The notes under the pieces: generated by a model
Databases searched by the model: none
What the model was told of the DNA's origin: nothing
Seen by the model: only the letters and a program-made list of their open reading frames with translations
NCBI GenBank assembly: GCA_964020085.1
Contig: OZ026603.1
Location: 10,733,426-10,797,425, forward strand
DNA: 64,000 nt
Origin: Micromussa lordhowensis
Lineage: Eukaryota > Cnidaria > Anthozoa > Scleractinia > Lobophylliidae
Direction: 5' to 3'
Program-made: the position numbers and the translations under genes
In this document: piece after piece, positions 34,701-47,805 of the stretch
How the letters are laid out: every line of letters starts with the position of its first letter
How positions within the stretch are numbered: the stretch's first letter is position 1

Positions 34701-36284
34701 GTCGGGTGTTTGAGCCAACTAAATGCTGGTCGATTTGGTTCGTAACTTCTCATTTTTTTACTGTTAAAAATCCAAAACTACCGGTTGTTATCCTTGGATC
34801 CGTATGTCATTGAATATTTCGCTTAAAGATTTCATTCCACGCGGGAAAATGATTGATAAAGTGCTCATTTTGTGTGAAATTGGGTGTTTCTTTATGGGTA
34901 AATTTATGGATAAAATTTCTTACAAGCTAACATTTTCACCGGTGCATTCTGTAAGCCGTGTTTATACAACAGTCTCAAAATTAGATATTATCCTTGTTGT
35001 AGCACCAACAGACGAAAGCTCTTTTTTTTTCGAATGTACAGCGAAAAAGACAGCTGGTATCCATTAGCAACAAGAAGAAGTTATAGTACATTCAAGATTG
35101 GATATGTTTTTCATCGATGATTACACTGATATCATGGCAATATTTCCCTATCATTCACCTCTGAAACAGTCGTAAAGTCAAAGAAATATCTGCTATGTTA
35201 GCTGACAAAATATAGTGTGTTTAGTGTTGATTCTCATTTATTGTGAATTTGACTTCAAGCAATAACTTCAAATTGAATCTAATTGTGAGGTAAAATGAGA
35301 GAAAACATTGAAGTGCAAGGTTATTATCAGCTGTCCCGTTATGAGTCTTCAGACACCTGGCCCAGATCAATTGAAAAGCAGATAACATCATTTATTAGAT
35401 ACGTCTTGAAAACTGATGGATAAAATTTATGTATTCTACATAACTCAGTTGTGCATTTGATGTAAAACAGCTATCTTGGAATATTTGAGTGGAAGAATAG
35501 TTTAACTACGATAATTATTGTTCCCTCAGATGATAAGGATCATTTTCAGACTACCCTTTTGTTTACATTGAATTTTGTTTCAAAATGAACCTTTACTTTT
35601 TATTTACATGTGTGGATGATTATGTTTTCGTCTTAAATTTTTATTAAAAAACAAGTGAAAGAAAGGCAACTTTTTGCGAAAGCTTGCAATGTAATTAATG
35701 GTGTATAAGGGTACTTTTCAATCCAAAAATGGATTTTGTATTTCTTTGCTTAACATATTAATCCAAAATCACCCAGATCATGGTACATCAAAGGAACAGA
35801 AGAATCCTTGCACATATTGTTCCAAGTGATCTTTGATTAATCTGGTTAAGTAAAGTAATGCAAATCTGATTTTTGGATTTAGAATCCAATCATGGATTTT
35901 TCTATAGAAATGCACTCTAAGAACATGGTATGAGAACTGCTGACTCAAAGAACTGGGCTCCTGTGTTTGCTAGTACCATTTGAAGAACAAAAAAGTAGGG
36001 GGTGAATACTCTATAGGTAAATTGCAGGTATTATCCCTTGACTCGCAACCACAATTATTCAGTTCATGGGCAACATGGATTTTTAATACCCATATCATAC
36101 CATTGTATAGACTAGTATACTCTGTATTTGTCAGTTACAGTGTCGCCTTTATCATGTATTCCACTATACAAGTTTTATAGTTCTTTTACCTCATAGCCTG
36201 GTGTTGAACTGGGTTTGTCATTTATTCCAACTTAGTGTTAACATAAAGTTGTTTAATTTATTGTTTCCTTCACTTCAGTAAGAG
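31726..36284. other. MRG15 3' UTR, intergenic DNA and probable G3BP 5' region
   Basis: A candidate polyadenylation motif AATAAA lies at 32214-32219, with others near 33680 and 33785. A low-complexity C/A-rich patch sits near 34010-34065. The palindrome at 34184-34263 is listed separately. The first G3BP coding exon follows a splice acceptor at 36277-36278, so a non-coding first exon and the promoter should lie upstream; the GC-richer stretch around 34510-34570 is a possible site. No further gene found. Confidence 0.4.
34184..34263. repeat. 80-bp near-perfect palindrome (39-bp arms, 2-bp spacer)
   Basis: The left arm starts AAAATTCAGAGCGAGGCTAA and the right arm ends with its exact complement. 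All 39 positions match, around an AA spacer at 34223-34224. Each arm also holds its own small hairpin CGAGGC-TAAA-GCCTCG. Confidence 0.95.
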
Positions 36285-39200
36285 ATGGTGACGGTGCCAT
36301 CCCCTCAGTGTGTTGGACGAGAATTTGTCCGGCAGTATTACACCCTCCTGAATCAAGAACCTGTGCAGATTCACAGGTATAGAAATAATTTTCATTATAG
36401 TAATTGCACAAGGGTGTATAAGGTCTTTTTGGTGAGGTTTTTTGAGGGAGAGGGTGATGGAAGATATTATTTGTGAGGAGCATGGCACGCCATTATAAAT
36501 GGCTGGTCTCAAATTTTAAAGCAGTTTTGCTTGATCTCTTGCCCATCAAACAAGTGAGAATGAAAAGTTACTTGCCCAGAAGGAAAGTCTACTTGTCCAG
36601 GACAATGGGACAGCACTTTTTTCTAGCCCTGGTGTTGCACACTGACAGTATCACTAACAACTTATTCTAAATGTACATACATACATGCATGATAGGTGTT
36701 ATTGTGCTTATTTAGCACTATGGGATTACTCTTCAATTAGCCCTTTTGAAGTGTCTGTGTAGAGGATTCAGTTAAAGTTTTGAACGACTGGTAGATTTTT
36801 ATTAATTCAAAAACAATGATTAGATTATTTGCTCTCAAATTCTGTGATTGATTCGGGCTGTACCTTTGTTAAAATATCACTTATTTGAAACCTCTAGCTC
36901 ATAATCTAAAATGTATGTAATTATACAGTGTTTGTACTAAGGATCATCTAAATAATTTTGCATCGGTGGTTATGAGAACCAATGCAAATAACAAGTTACA
37001 TCAAATTTGAGGTTGCTACCTTGTTACAATACTTTTGGAATGTCAAATCCTACCTTGAAATTTTATCGCTACTTTCAGGGGGCCACTTTGTGTACTTTTA
37101 GGAGGTTGGTACTTGAAAAACCTTGTGGTGGTGTCTGGTCAGTGTACTGAAGGTCTTTGTTTGTTCTCCTTTACTTGACAGCAACAGATGCAGAGCCACA
37201 TGTGCAGTTGTTGTTGTTGTGACAGCTACATCAACTGATATTCTTGGTTATTTGCAGGTTTTACACAAAGCAATCCTGGTTTCTCCATGGGAGGGCAGAG
37301 AATGGCCCTACTGAACCCCCTGTGATTGGTCAAGAGGTAAGGAGATTGTTTTCCAAATATCTGCAGTATGTTTTCACATACTGCAAAATGTATTTGGTTT
37401 TTATAACCTGCCCAGTGTACAGTACAGTACAGTACAGTACAGTACAGTAGATTAAACACTGGACCTCTGCAAGAAACTCGTGAGAAAGCCCTACAGTACC
37501 GGTCAAAGGTAAGTTGACAGTCTCGATTCGAAACTCGATCCTCGATGCTTTCGAGGATCGAGTTTCGAGGCTCAAGTTTTGAGTTTCAAGGCGCTCAAAG
37601 AATTTTTTCGAGAAAACGATTTATATCTCAAATTCGTAACAATAGAGTAAATAACACCTCGCTTCGTGCGGCTTCCTTTATTCGTGTAAGAGTACATATC
37701 TTTCATATTAACGTCCAAATCGTTGGTCTGGAGTTAAAGTCTTGAATCGCAGTCATATACAGTACAGCCCAAAAATAATGCACGCGCAAGAAGTGGCACA
37801 AGAACGTTTGGAAACGCAAGAAGTTGAACATCTAAGCTCAAGAAGCCGCAAGAAGTTACGATTGTAACCGCAAGCCGCAAGAAATGCAAGAAGTTGTCGA
37901 GTCCAGCCGCATTAAGTTTCCTTTATCCGATCTGAGAGTGCATAGACGGCAGTAGTGTAAATAAAATGCCGCACTGAGTTAAACGTTTCATTTTCACCAA
38001 AATTCTTCGATAATTATAAAGACATCCGCTTACAAGAAGCACTTACAGCCGAGAACCACGGCTACTACAAAAATGTCATCTTGAGCAAATAGAGTCGCCG
38101 GCTTTTTCGCCGAACAAATGTACATGTACCTGTACCGGTAAGTATAATTTGTGACGCCTTATATTTGCTTACGTTCTAAATATAAAACAACTCGGCACAA
38201 GAAGGTCACTTTTGTCACACAACCTTTCTTTGTTTCCATACATTTCGAAGGCATTGCTTGCAGAAGTCAAGATATTAATTATTGTTGACTTTGCTGTTCC
38301 TTTCACTTTTGCCACATAACATTCGACGAGCGAGATGCCAAAACAAAACAAAACGCTAATTCATCAAGTTGTTTCCAATGCACGCAAAGGTCAGGTTTCG
38401 CTTCTACAGTATCTTGCCGTAAACGTTACATTGATCGCAAGCCCAGTATCAAATTCAAAATAAATCGTTAAAAGTTTCTTTTATAAATCGATTGAAAATA
38501 ATTATAAACTGAAAAATTCAGACCGAGAGATAACAACAACTTCTGGAAGAAGACTGTCGGTATTTCATCCGCTTGTCTCTTTGTCGGTGGAAACAGTGTT
38601 TGTTCGCAAATGATTAAACTCGCTTGCCGCTTGCCTCTTTGTCGATGGAAATATTAATATTCCTCCTGTAACCAAGCGGCGACTGAACTTGTTCAATAAT
38701 TTGCGTTTTCATCGCCAGTAGCATAGAAAACAGAAGGGCAGACCACCAAATACGGCGTTTAGTTGTTTATTCGTGAATGAAATTCAAGCCACTTGCTCAA
38801 CTCTTTGCTTAGCCCCATCGAAATGCTTTGGTACAAGCTAAAGCATTTCCTTCGAAACATCGTAAAACCGAGAACAAAGGAAGCGCTAATCAATGGGATA
38901 GAAAGATTTTGGAACGAGAGAGTGGATGCAGAAAAGTGTACGAAGTATATCGGGCACTTGCACAAAGTCTTGCCGATAGTTGTCGAGCCGCAGGGAAAAG
39001 CTTCCGGAAACTAGTTCCCGGCAGCACTCTCCAGACACTGACAAAAACGGCTCTTTTAGGAGCCACCAGTTCTAATAAAAGTCATGACCAACACTGCCCT
39101 GTACATGTAATCCCATGAACCCTAATCCCTATTGTGTCTACAACAAAACTCCACACATTTTTCAAAGATTCTATCTAATGCATAAAAGTTAACATTAAGT

Positions 39201-42200
39201 GAAATCCTTAGTTTTCATTATTAATAGAAACTTCGAATTCTGCAGGACAGTCGATTGAATCGAAACCTGGCCATTTCTTTTTCTTTCTTTTGTAAGGAAA
39301 CACGCAGAATAACGTTGTGTCATTAAAAAAGAAAATAACATTTATCACGCTTTCCACGAGCCATTTTTGAACTCGCATATTTCAATGGCATACTCAGTAC
39401 ATGAAGATGGCTGTATATTTAGTTTTTATATCATCTTTGCTACCCAGAATGTATAGGTAAGGAGATATAACAATACAACTTCTTAGATCATAGACTGAGT
39501 CGGTGTTTTCCATCTGGGACTCCGGGCCAGTAAACAGAATGGGCGTGCCGTTCTACATTTATGCAGTGTATGTAACACGAGCCAGAAGTCAGTGTCAAGA
39601 ATCGAAAACTAACAAAAAAAGTTACTCTGAAATCATAATCAACAAAAAGATAAAAAATAATCTGAATTATAAGAAACTTATTGAAATAGAGCGACAAAAC
39701 AAACAACAACTAGACGCCTTGACAATTTCGATTTGCATTGACCACATGTGAATATCAAACGTGAGCCGCTACAAGAGTTGCTAACTTCTATCGGGCCGTA
39801 AAGACTAAGCCCAACATCGAATTGAAAACTGACCGGAAAAGTTACTCTGAAATCATCAGCGAATGGATTAACGATAGCTCGGAAACGAAAGAAATGTGTT
39901 CATACATGTACCAAGCGTCAAAACAAACAACCGATTTCGAGTCGCGTGCGCTCTTCGAGAGTTTACGTTTCTGATTTCAATTCTATCGAGTGGTTCGTAC
40001 AGTTGATTTCAACGGAACTCAGCGTCGTGTTCAGAACTGTTACGCTGTTGTTACTCTGAAATGAACGACAACTAACTCCTTAATCGAAAGAAGGTCAACC
40101 GAGAGACATAACAATCGATTTAAATAAGGCAACCGATTTACCAACGTTATGTAGAGTCGCTTACCGCCTCTACAGTCGCAACTTGAAAGTTTCTGTCTCC
40201 AAAAGCAAACCAGCAAGACTGACATGTACATGTAATTCAAAAAATTGATGGAGCGATAAATTTCTTTGTCGCCTTGACTCGAAACTCGAACGACGCGACT
40301 CGAAACTCGAACGACTCGACTCGCAACTCGATACTCAAAGTTTTTGAGTTTCGAGGATCGAGTCGAGTAGTTCGAGTTTCGAGTGACTGTCAACTTACAT
40401 TTGACCGGTACTGTATCTTGTGGACCATGGCCAAGGTCATTGCATTGTCTTCTTGGCCAAGGCACAATACTCTCTTAGTGTCTCTCAAATTTAAATGCAG
40501 AGAATTAAGGGATAAACCCTGTGAAGGACTAGTTTCCCTTTCAGAACATAGAGTAGAAATACTCCTAGTTTCTCAGATGCTACAGAAACAAAGCTGTGGC
40601 ATTCATGGGTCACTTTGGCCCATTGCTCACTTAACCATTACCTTTCTTCACATATGAGTAATCAAAGCTGGGCCATATGGATTTAATAACTAAATGTAAT
40701 CACCTTCTTTCCTTGATATCTTGACTTGTATTTGTTGTAAACAGCCTGTGTTCTTAGAAGTGCTGAAGTTAGTTTTCATTCTGAAGGCAAAAACCCTAAT
40801 AAACCTTACAATGACACAACCAGATCATTTTGAAAGGTTTTGGACCCTTGTCAAAAGTTACAATTGAACCAGATGTTGATGGGATCTTTTCAAATAGAAT
40901 TATGCCAACTGATACCCTTAATAACTTAAGGAAAAAAACAACTAAAGGTCTTCGAATTGAAATGGAATAAGAAAAAGTAAAAGTATTTAGTTCTCACAAG
41001 GAAGTGATAATTTTAATTGGTAAACTAATATATAGATTTAGGTCAACCTAAAAGCGGAGCTCCTGTAGCCCGATTAGGCTTATCCAGGATAAGGTTGAAT
41101 TTTGAGTTCAGTTTTGTAACTTTGCTGCAAGGTTTTCTGCATATTGTTTGGTGTTTAGTTTTTCTTTCAACTGAAATGAACTGCTTTTTTCAATCCAGAA
41201 GTCAAACGAGTGGATTAAAAAATCAAAACATTATCAGAGGAAATTGTGAAAATTACTTTGATTGTTTAATAAAGAATTGCCAAAAACTATTGGGCTAAAA
41301 TATTATCTGAATGATGTTAACATGTGAGCATTGTTTCAAGGTTTTATCATTGCATTGACCCTATTGCGTAGTACTAGTTGTAGTTAAATAAATTAGCCAG
41401 AAATCTTCCAGTTTGGAAATCTTCCAGTTTCCACGTAAACACGACAAACGTTACTCCTTTAGCTGACCTAGCATATTGTGTAGCCACGTTGAGCTCCAGA
41501 AAGCACGCGAAAAATTAAGCCTCCTTTTGGTTTAGAGGTCCCCTTATGGCCGCCATCTTGCGCGACTCCACCGTCGTCGTCGTCGTTGTCGTCGCCGTCG
41601 TGCGTACGCGCCCACGAGCAATACCGCTGTCCATGATTAACCATGAGAAAATCCATACATGGGTTTCTTTTTCCTATATGGTTATGGGGCTCCGCTTGGC
41701 GGCCCTTCGGGCCGCCGGAGCTCCGCTATTAATACTAATTGATTCTGAAAGCACAAAACTCCTCATCTTAACCCTGACCAGTGCTTGTAACCTTCTGTAT
41801 TCTGTATGTTCTGGGAGTGAACCATCTGTTCACTGTGAGTATTTGTTTTCCCACAGGCAATCTACACAAAGATCAAGGAACTCAATTTCCATGACTGCCA
41901 CACAAAGATCAGACAAGTAGACAGTCACTCCACTGTCGGTGGAGGAGTGGTAGTGCAGGTAAATATATATCTTTAATATACTTCACACTGAATGTGGATT
42001 CTGATTGGGAAAAGAAGAATTCAATATCTTCTGTTGGTGACAATCTTTAGAGATCTCCAGTAGGGAAAAAGTATGGAAACAATGGAAAAAAATGCTCATT
42101 GAATTTTTCTCAAGCTTAAACAACAGTGAATGCATGTAAGTACAATCTGCATGTACATCACTTACACACAGGTACAATGTACCCTGTAGCTAAATTGCTT

Positions 42201-45200
42201 ATGTCGGGACACACTGTTGAACACTTTCAACTGGTCTACATCTCATCCCTAATTATGATTCTATTAATTCATAATTTCAGCTTTCCTAAGATCAGAAGGT
42301 TTTTGTGAGAAGAAAATTGTATATTTTTGTTTGTTTCGTTTTGTTTCAGGTGTCTGGTGAATTGTCTAACAATGGACAGCCCATGAGGAGGTTTATGCAA
42401 ACCTTTGTCTTGGCCCCTGGCGAGGTGCGTACTAATTTCTGTTAACTTTCAATGTCAGTTTCCACAATTTACCAAGGGTGTGTGAACTATGGTTCCAATT
42501 ATTGTTGCACTGTAAGCTGCTACCAGCACTTAAACTGTATCTATGTCACATTCTTGTTAATCAGGGTCCAAGAAAGTATTACGTTCATAATGACATATTC
42601 CATTATCAAGATGAGGTGTTTTCAGAGGAGACAAGTGATGAGCCAGCTGATGGGACTGTTGGTAAGGAGATATCATCAGTTTATAATCATAAAGCATGCA
42701 AGGTAGTCATGAAAGAGAAGTACATGTATAGAGAAAAGCATTAGGGTACATATTCTCATATTTTTTTCTGTAGCTCAGAGGTTTCATTAAGAGCCAGGCA
42801 ACAGGGAAATTGACTGGCTGTAAGGTTGATTTTGTCCACCTGGTTTGACTATCCAAAAGAATTCTTTTCTCATAAAGAAGTTCTGTTCAAAACGTTTTGC
42901 CCACCTGTGAAAACCAGTTTCCCTCCTGCTGAAAATGTTAATGAAACCCCTGATAGCCTGATTGCTTCTGTCACTTCTTGAGCTCTGTAACAGAGAGAAG
43001 CACCTTGCGGCTTTTGTTTATTGTTTTGCATCACTTGGTTTAATTTCTCAATAGACGCACTTTTGTTTTGGCTTGAGAAAACTGTTGCATGCTTTTTTTA
43101 AACCTTTCTTTTGTAGACTCTGAAGGTGAAGAGGAACTTGCCCAGCAAGTACCACTAAACAACAGTGCCAGCAGCTATGACCAGTCTAACCAGGAGCAAC
43201 ATGTAGCTCAAGACAGTGCCAGTGATAATCTGTATTATGCAGACCAGGGACAAACTAATGGGTGATTCATTATGTTGTGTATGAAATCAAGAGCAACAAA
43301 AACTTCTATTGAGAAGTCAGAGAACTTGACGTTTCGTAGTTTACAAGTTCCAAAGCTGTATGTCATGCTACTGAAAACTGTAATGTAAATTGGTCTGTCT
43401 TATGATTACAGCAAAGTGTCAATGACAGTTGAACACTGCTATTTGAAACTCTTAAAGGAAACACAAAATAGCTTAAATAGGGTTCAAGATAGCATACAGT
43501 ATAATGATTGACTAAAAATGTATATTTGCAGCACTCCAAGCTGCAGCTATTTTGGGCACCATGGCAAGAGAAAAACAATTGGCAACTACATTTTCCTTAC
43601 AGGTTGCCAATGTACATGCAGCAACTAGTACAGTAAAAAAGGCTGATTGCTCATAAGCAAGGATTTTTGTAGTATGGTTTAATCACTAAGCCAACCAACT
43701 TCACCACAACTTTTGCAGGCTTGTCTTCCTTAATCCACCGTAGGAAAAAAGATGGTGGCTGTACATTTTACCACAATACCTTGCGAACCTAACACAGCGT
43801 ATAAGACACAAGTAAAGCCAATTTTTTACAATAGTTGTTCCTGTACTAAGGACATTGTGTATCGTAGGTTTGAAGATTTTACAACCCTTCTGTACCTTTT
43901 TAGGAATGTTTTTAAAGTTTTCATGCGCTAAGAGCTGTGGGTAAATGTACCAGTCGCCATCTTTTTTCCTACGGAGGATTAGTTTCGTTTTTCTTTTATT
44001 TACTTTCCTGAAGAGTAGGTTACACTGTTCGACCAAACAAAAAAATGGAAAACAAAAGTATCAGCATCAAAATGTTCTTCAAGTGATAACGTTGTGGGTG
44101 ATTTACAATTCAGAGACTTGAGATATTCAAATGTGCATCTTTCAGAATCAGTAACCTGCTTACTTAAAAATCGGCGAAATAATTCTATACCAGGGAATCT
44201 AATTACACAACTTGTAAGTTCAACTGTTGTTGGTTTATATCTATTTTGCTATTTATTTGTTGTAGTCCTGGAAGTTTGATGAACCAGGAGCCACTTGCGG
44301 ATGAAGATGATGGCAATGAAGAAGAGTCACTAGAACTGCAAGAAGTTGTCATTGACAAGCAGCCTCAGGTAATGTGGGTAGAACTTAAATCTTGCTTTTA
44401 AAATGTATGTGTACGTTACACTGCCTTAATGCTAGTCAGCCACTTGTCGTCTGGTACTGAGGAAGTGTAGGCCAGTCTAGTAGCTCTTGTTAGGAGCTCA
44501 TGTGTGTAGTTGTGTTGCAATGCTGTGAATACTTGAATATTCTCCATCACCTGAAACCAGTATGCCTTCTTTTGGAAAGGCCAAATCACTCATTTCAATA
44601 GAGAAATCAGAATCATCCAAAGTGTTTGTTCAGCAAAATTGTATTTCCAGAAAAAGATGATGGACAGCTATTAATTATATAATATATTTTGTGTAATGAG
44701 TCATTCATATTGTTCATGAATACATTTCTTGCAAAAAAATTTGAATGATCATTATTTCAAACAAAAAAAAAACCATCCCAAAATAAAATCGTCCAAAAAT
44801 TTTAAGTATCCAAAATTTTGAGGCAAACCCTAGTTGAGGCACTGCTTGAGATACATTATGGCTTGCTAGAACTTGTGTAATTTTCTCCTCTGTACATCTC
44901 TAAAACATTGAGGGTGCAATAAAGCTACATCATTTACACAGAATGTTATTTCAATCTACATGTAATTCATGTTTTGTGGGTATAAATATAATTTTAACTA
45001 GCTATGTTTCATCACACTGTCCAAACTTTTTGTCCAAAATGAGATTTAAAAAATGTCTGAAAATTAAACTTCCGAAATAAAATGTCCAGAATTTTGACCT
45101 CCAAAATTTTTTGGCAAGTTATGTATTGATCACTCTTTCTTTTCATGATCATATTAGATTCCTCATCTTGAGCCTGTCAAAGACATACAAGCTGCTCAGC

Positions 45201-47805
45201 CAGTGGAAGAGGAAGAAGCTGTCTCTCCTTCTGCTGATGGACAACCTGCTGAGGCTCCTTATGAAGAAGAGCAGGAGGAGGTTGAAGAGGAGGAGGAACC
45301 TGAAGAGCCAGGTCCTGAACAAGAGGCACCTTTAGAGGATGCCTCTGGTGAGCTTGCTGAATCAGGTACCAGGCGTAAAGCTTTTCTCTTACAATGTAAA
45401 GGCTCACTTATTACGCCCTTGTGCCCTCACTGTAAACAACAGTTATATCACAGTCTTTCCGATTATGGGACAAATATCAGCCACTTAAAGGAGCTCAGTC
45501 ACATCATTTTGACTCAAAATACTGCCTCAGAGCTCAACGAGTCCAAAATAACTCTTGCCGAGTTATTTTGGCCTCATACAAAATTACCCTTAAATTGAAG
45601 GAAACCTGAAAATAAACGTTTACCGAGATAGAAAAACAGCAAAGGAGTAGTAATAAACCATAAAGAAACAAGGATAGAGAAGGTTGACATGGAAATTACA
45701 AAGGATGGACTTGAAAAATTTAGGCTTAACTTTTCAATATGTGTAAACCATGATGTAGCTCCTTTAATTTAATTTGATATAGTTGTGTCTGTGTTGTCAT
45801 AGATTGAGTTTGAGTTTAAATTTGACATGTGCAATTCTATTGCAGTACCGGAGAAGCCAAAGAGCTGGGCTGCCCTTGCTGCATCTCGTGCACCATCAGG
45901 TCAATCTAACTCTGCTCCTGCTACAAACTCGCGTCCTGTGAGACAGACTCAACAGGTGAGTATTATGTGGAGAATTGTTCTGTGGAGGGAGGCGTACCTT
46001 CCACATGTGGGAAAGAGAACTTTTCACTTTTTCGTGGCTACAAAATAAAGGCAACATTTATAAGGTATATTCGATCATTGAACGTGTGGATAGAATCTTG
46101 AGAGAACTGGACACCAGTGCAAAACAGTACTTTGGACTCCAAATCATTTTGCTCGCTTTTTCTTTTGTGTGCATTGAAAAATAGAGACACTGCAAAAAGT
46201 CTACAAATGTTTCAACTATCACACACACAAAAACAAAACAAAGTGAAACAGACAGTTTAGCACTTATTGAAGCATTTTTTAAAATTATTTTATTTTGCAC
46301 ATTCTCTCCAGCCTCCTGCTCAGGCTGTGCTACCACCACCAACTAGACCCCAGGCTGCTTCTACCCGCCCCTCCAAGGAAGCCCGTGGAGGAATGAGCAG
46401 TAGAGAAGCAAGACTGACAGCACGGAATGCACCTGATAATCATCAGGTGTTTATTGGTAATTTGCCTCCTGGAATCAAAGATGATGAAGTGCGAAATGTG
46501 TTTTCTAGTAAGTACCATTGAAAAAACTCTTTGCAGTGAAAAGAAAATATAGAGTTTATTAATTTTGATTTTGTCATTTGCTGCTTTTCAGAGTATGGAA
46601 CAATACTGGAAATCAGGCTCAATCCCAAGGTACAAACAAGTTATGTTATATTTCAGCATGTTTTTTTTTTTTTTCATAATGAATATCAGGTCATTGCTGA
46701 TTGAGATAAAGGTCAGGAGCTCTTTGGGGCCATACTGGTGGCCTATGACATCAAGAATTGCACGTATTAACATGTATCGTAGTTTCTGAAGCGTGAAGCA
46801 ACTGTTTGTACAGATGTAACTTTCCTTTTGATGACCCTGTCTTTAAATATTTTTCCCCAGAACTTTGGATTTGTCATATTTAACAGCTCTGACCCAGTGG
46901 AACAAATCCTGAGCAACAGAGTGAGTAGAAATAAACTTGTAATTAAACATGAATGGTAATTGGACCACTGCTGATGGCTAGTTTCTGACTAAACTCAAGT
47001 TGAAAGATAGTCCCCAAGCAAATTATTGTAAATGTATCTTTTAGTTGATGATTTTCTTTGTTTTCATCACCAACTTGATAATCCATTGACATAGTGAGGA
47101 GAAGAAGCTACTAGATGTTGACAGTAGAACCACGTTAATGCGACAATCCATGTGTGATACAAAGCTGCCTATGATGGAGTATCCCAAAAGTTCTTCTTAC
47201 TAGAACTGCACCCCCTCCAACCCCTGACTCCAAAAAAAGTAATAATAACTAAAAGTTCTTCTCTTATAGTACTTCTGTAACTTGAATTTCCTCAAACGTT
47301 TTCTGACTGAATCAACTAGCCCGACTAGAAAATCCACTACCCCCAGCTATCAGACAGGACTTACGCACGCCAAGACTTACTGAGCTTTCCTTTAGATCAA
47401 AAGAAGGTGTCAGTGGGAGTGAAAGAATGATTAAACCAACAAACATTCAACTTTTACGCAACAATTTTCTGCATTTAAACCATTACTATTCTTTTTTATT
47501 TTAAGCCAATCAAAATTGGTAACCATGAAATCAACATTGAAGAGAAGAAGCCCAGCGGAGCAGTTGGCCGCGGCGGAGGTGGAAATCGTCGGGGTGGGAG
47601 TGGCGGCGGCGGTTCTCGTGGAAACGCGCGCGGGGGCGGTAGTGGAGGCGGTGGACAAGCTGGCCGAGGGGGCGCCGGAGGATCTCGGGGTGGTAACCGC
47701 GGAGGATTTGGAGCGAGTACTGGCAATGCAAGCGCAGGGTCTGGATCTGGCGGGCGATCAGGTGGCCGTCGAGACAGCGGAGGTCGCGGCGGGAAATACA
47801 AGTAG
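36285..47805 (+). CDS. G3BP1: Ras-GAP SH3-domain-binding protein (G3BP): NTF2-like, RRM and RGG domains
   Basis: Thirteen exons: 36285-36376, 37258-37336, 41857-41958, 42350-42424, 42565-42661, 43117-43261, 44266-44368, 45158-45365, 45846-45955, 46312-46507, 46592-46629, 46861-46920 and 47506-47805. They give 534 codons with all joins in frame. Residues 1-130 are the NTF2-like domain ([53 protein letters not shown]). A Glu-rich acidic region follows. Residues 381-450 are an RRM with RNP2 VFIGNLP and RNP1 NFGFVIF. Residues 456-534 are Gly/Arg-rich (RGG) up to the TAG. G3BP is an RNA-binding scaffold that nucleates stress granules through NTF2-domain dimers and RGG-RNA contacts. Somewhat longer than the human paralogs (466 and 482). 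The start ATG lies 7 nt after a splice acceptor, implying a non-coding upstream exon. A cnidarian gene probably predates the G3BP1/2 split. Confidence 0.96.
37412..37449 (+). repeat. ACAGT pentanucleotide microsatellite
   Basis: About seven tandem copies of TACAG in G3BP intron 2, some 45 bp left of the Tc1-like element whose terminus also reads TACAGTAC. The resemblance may be coincidence. Confidence 0.85.
37494..40413. mobile_element. Large Tc1/mariner-like element with decayed transposase (TIR CAGTACCGGTCAAA)
   Basis: TA at 37492-37493 and 40414-40415 flanks a 27-bp inverted repeat, 26/27 identical, starting CAGTACCGGTCAAA and ending GTAAGTTGACAG. Subterminal DNA at both ends is rich in CTCGAAACTCGA-type units. 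The interior carries a transposase C-terminal remnant (38793-39014), linking the family to Tc1/mariner (IS630). Size 2,920 bp, in G3BP intron 2. The terminal motif is shared with the element at 12529-16197, but the subterminal repeats are not. Confidence 0.75.
38793..39014 (+). pseudogene. C-terminal remnant of a Tc1/mariner-type DDE transposase
   Basis: The 73-codon frame contains [18 protein letters not shown], matching the conserved NPIExLWxxLKxxLR segment around the third catalytic acidic residue of Tc1-like transposases. It is followed by the typical C-terminal pattern ([27 protein letters not shown]). The first two catalytic aspartates and the HTH domain are absent, and the frame begins abruptly, so it cannot be functional. 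It sits inside the TIR-bounded element 37494-40413. Confidence 0.75.
41028..41726 (+). mobile_element. Helentron-like element, copy D
   Basis: Starts ATATATAGATTTAGGTCAAC after TA (41026-41027) and ends GGAGCTCCGC before TA (41727-41728). The 5' hairpin is TTTAGGT-CA-ACCTAAA: both sides of one base pair differ from the other copies, a compensatory change. The 3' hairpin is GGCGGCCC-TTC-GGGCCGCC, also one pair longer. Internal GTCGTC microsatellite at 41570-41602. Size 699 bp, in G3BP intron 2. Confidence 0.75.
43731..43981. mobile_element. 251-bp MITE in G3BP intron 6
   Basis: The ends TAATCCACCGTAGGAAAAAA and TTTTTTCCTACGGAGGATTA form an imperfect inverted repeat of about 40 bp that continues through GATGGTGGCTGTACATTTTA on the left. 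No target duplication is obvious. The 111-codon minus frame across it is not a gene. Confidence 0.65.

Noticed and set aside
45111..45407. Alternative ORFs over the acidic exon 8 of G3BP on both strands
   Set aside because: Overlap the confirmed G3BP frame; arise from GAA/GAG repetition.
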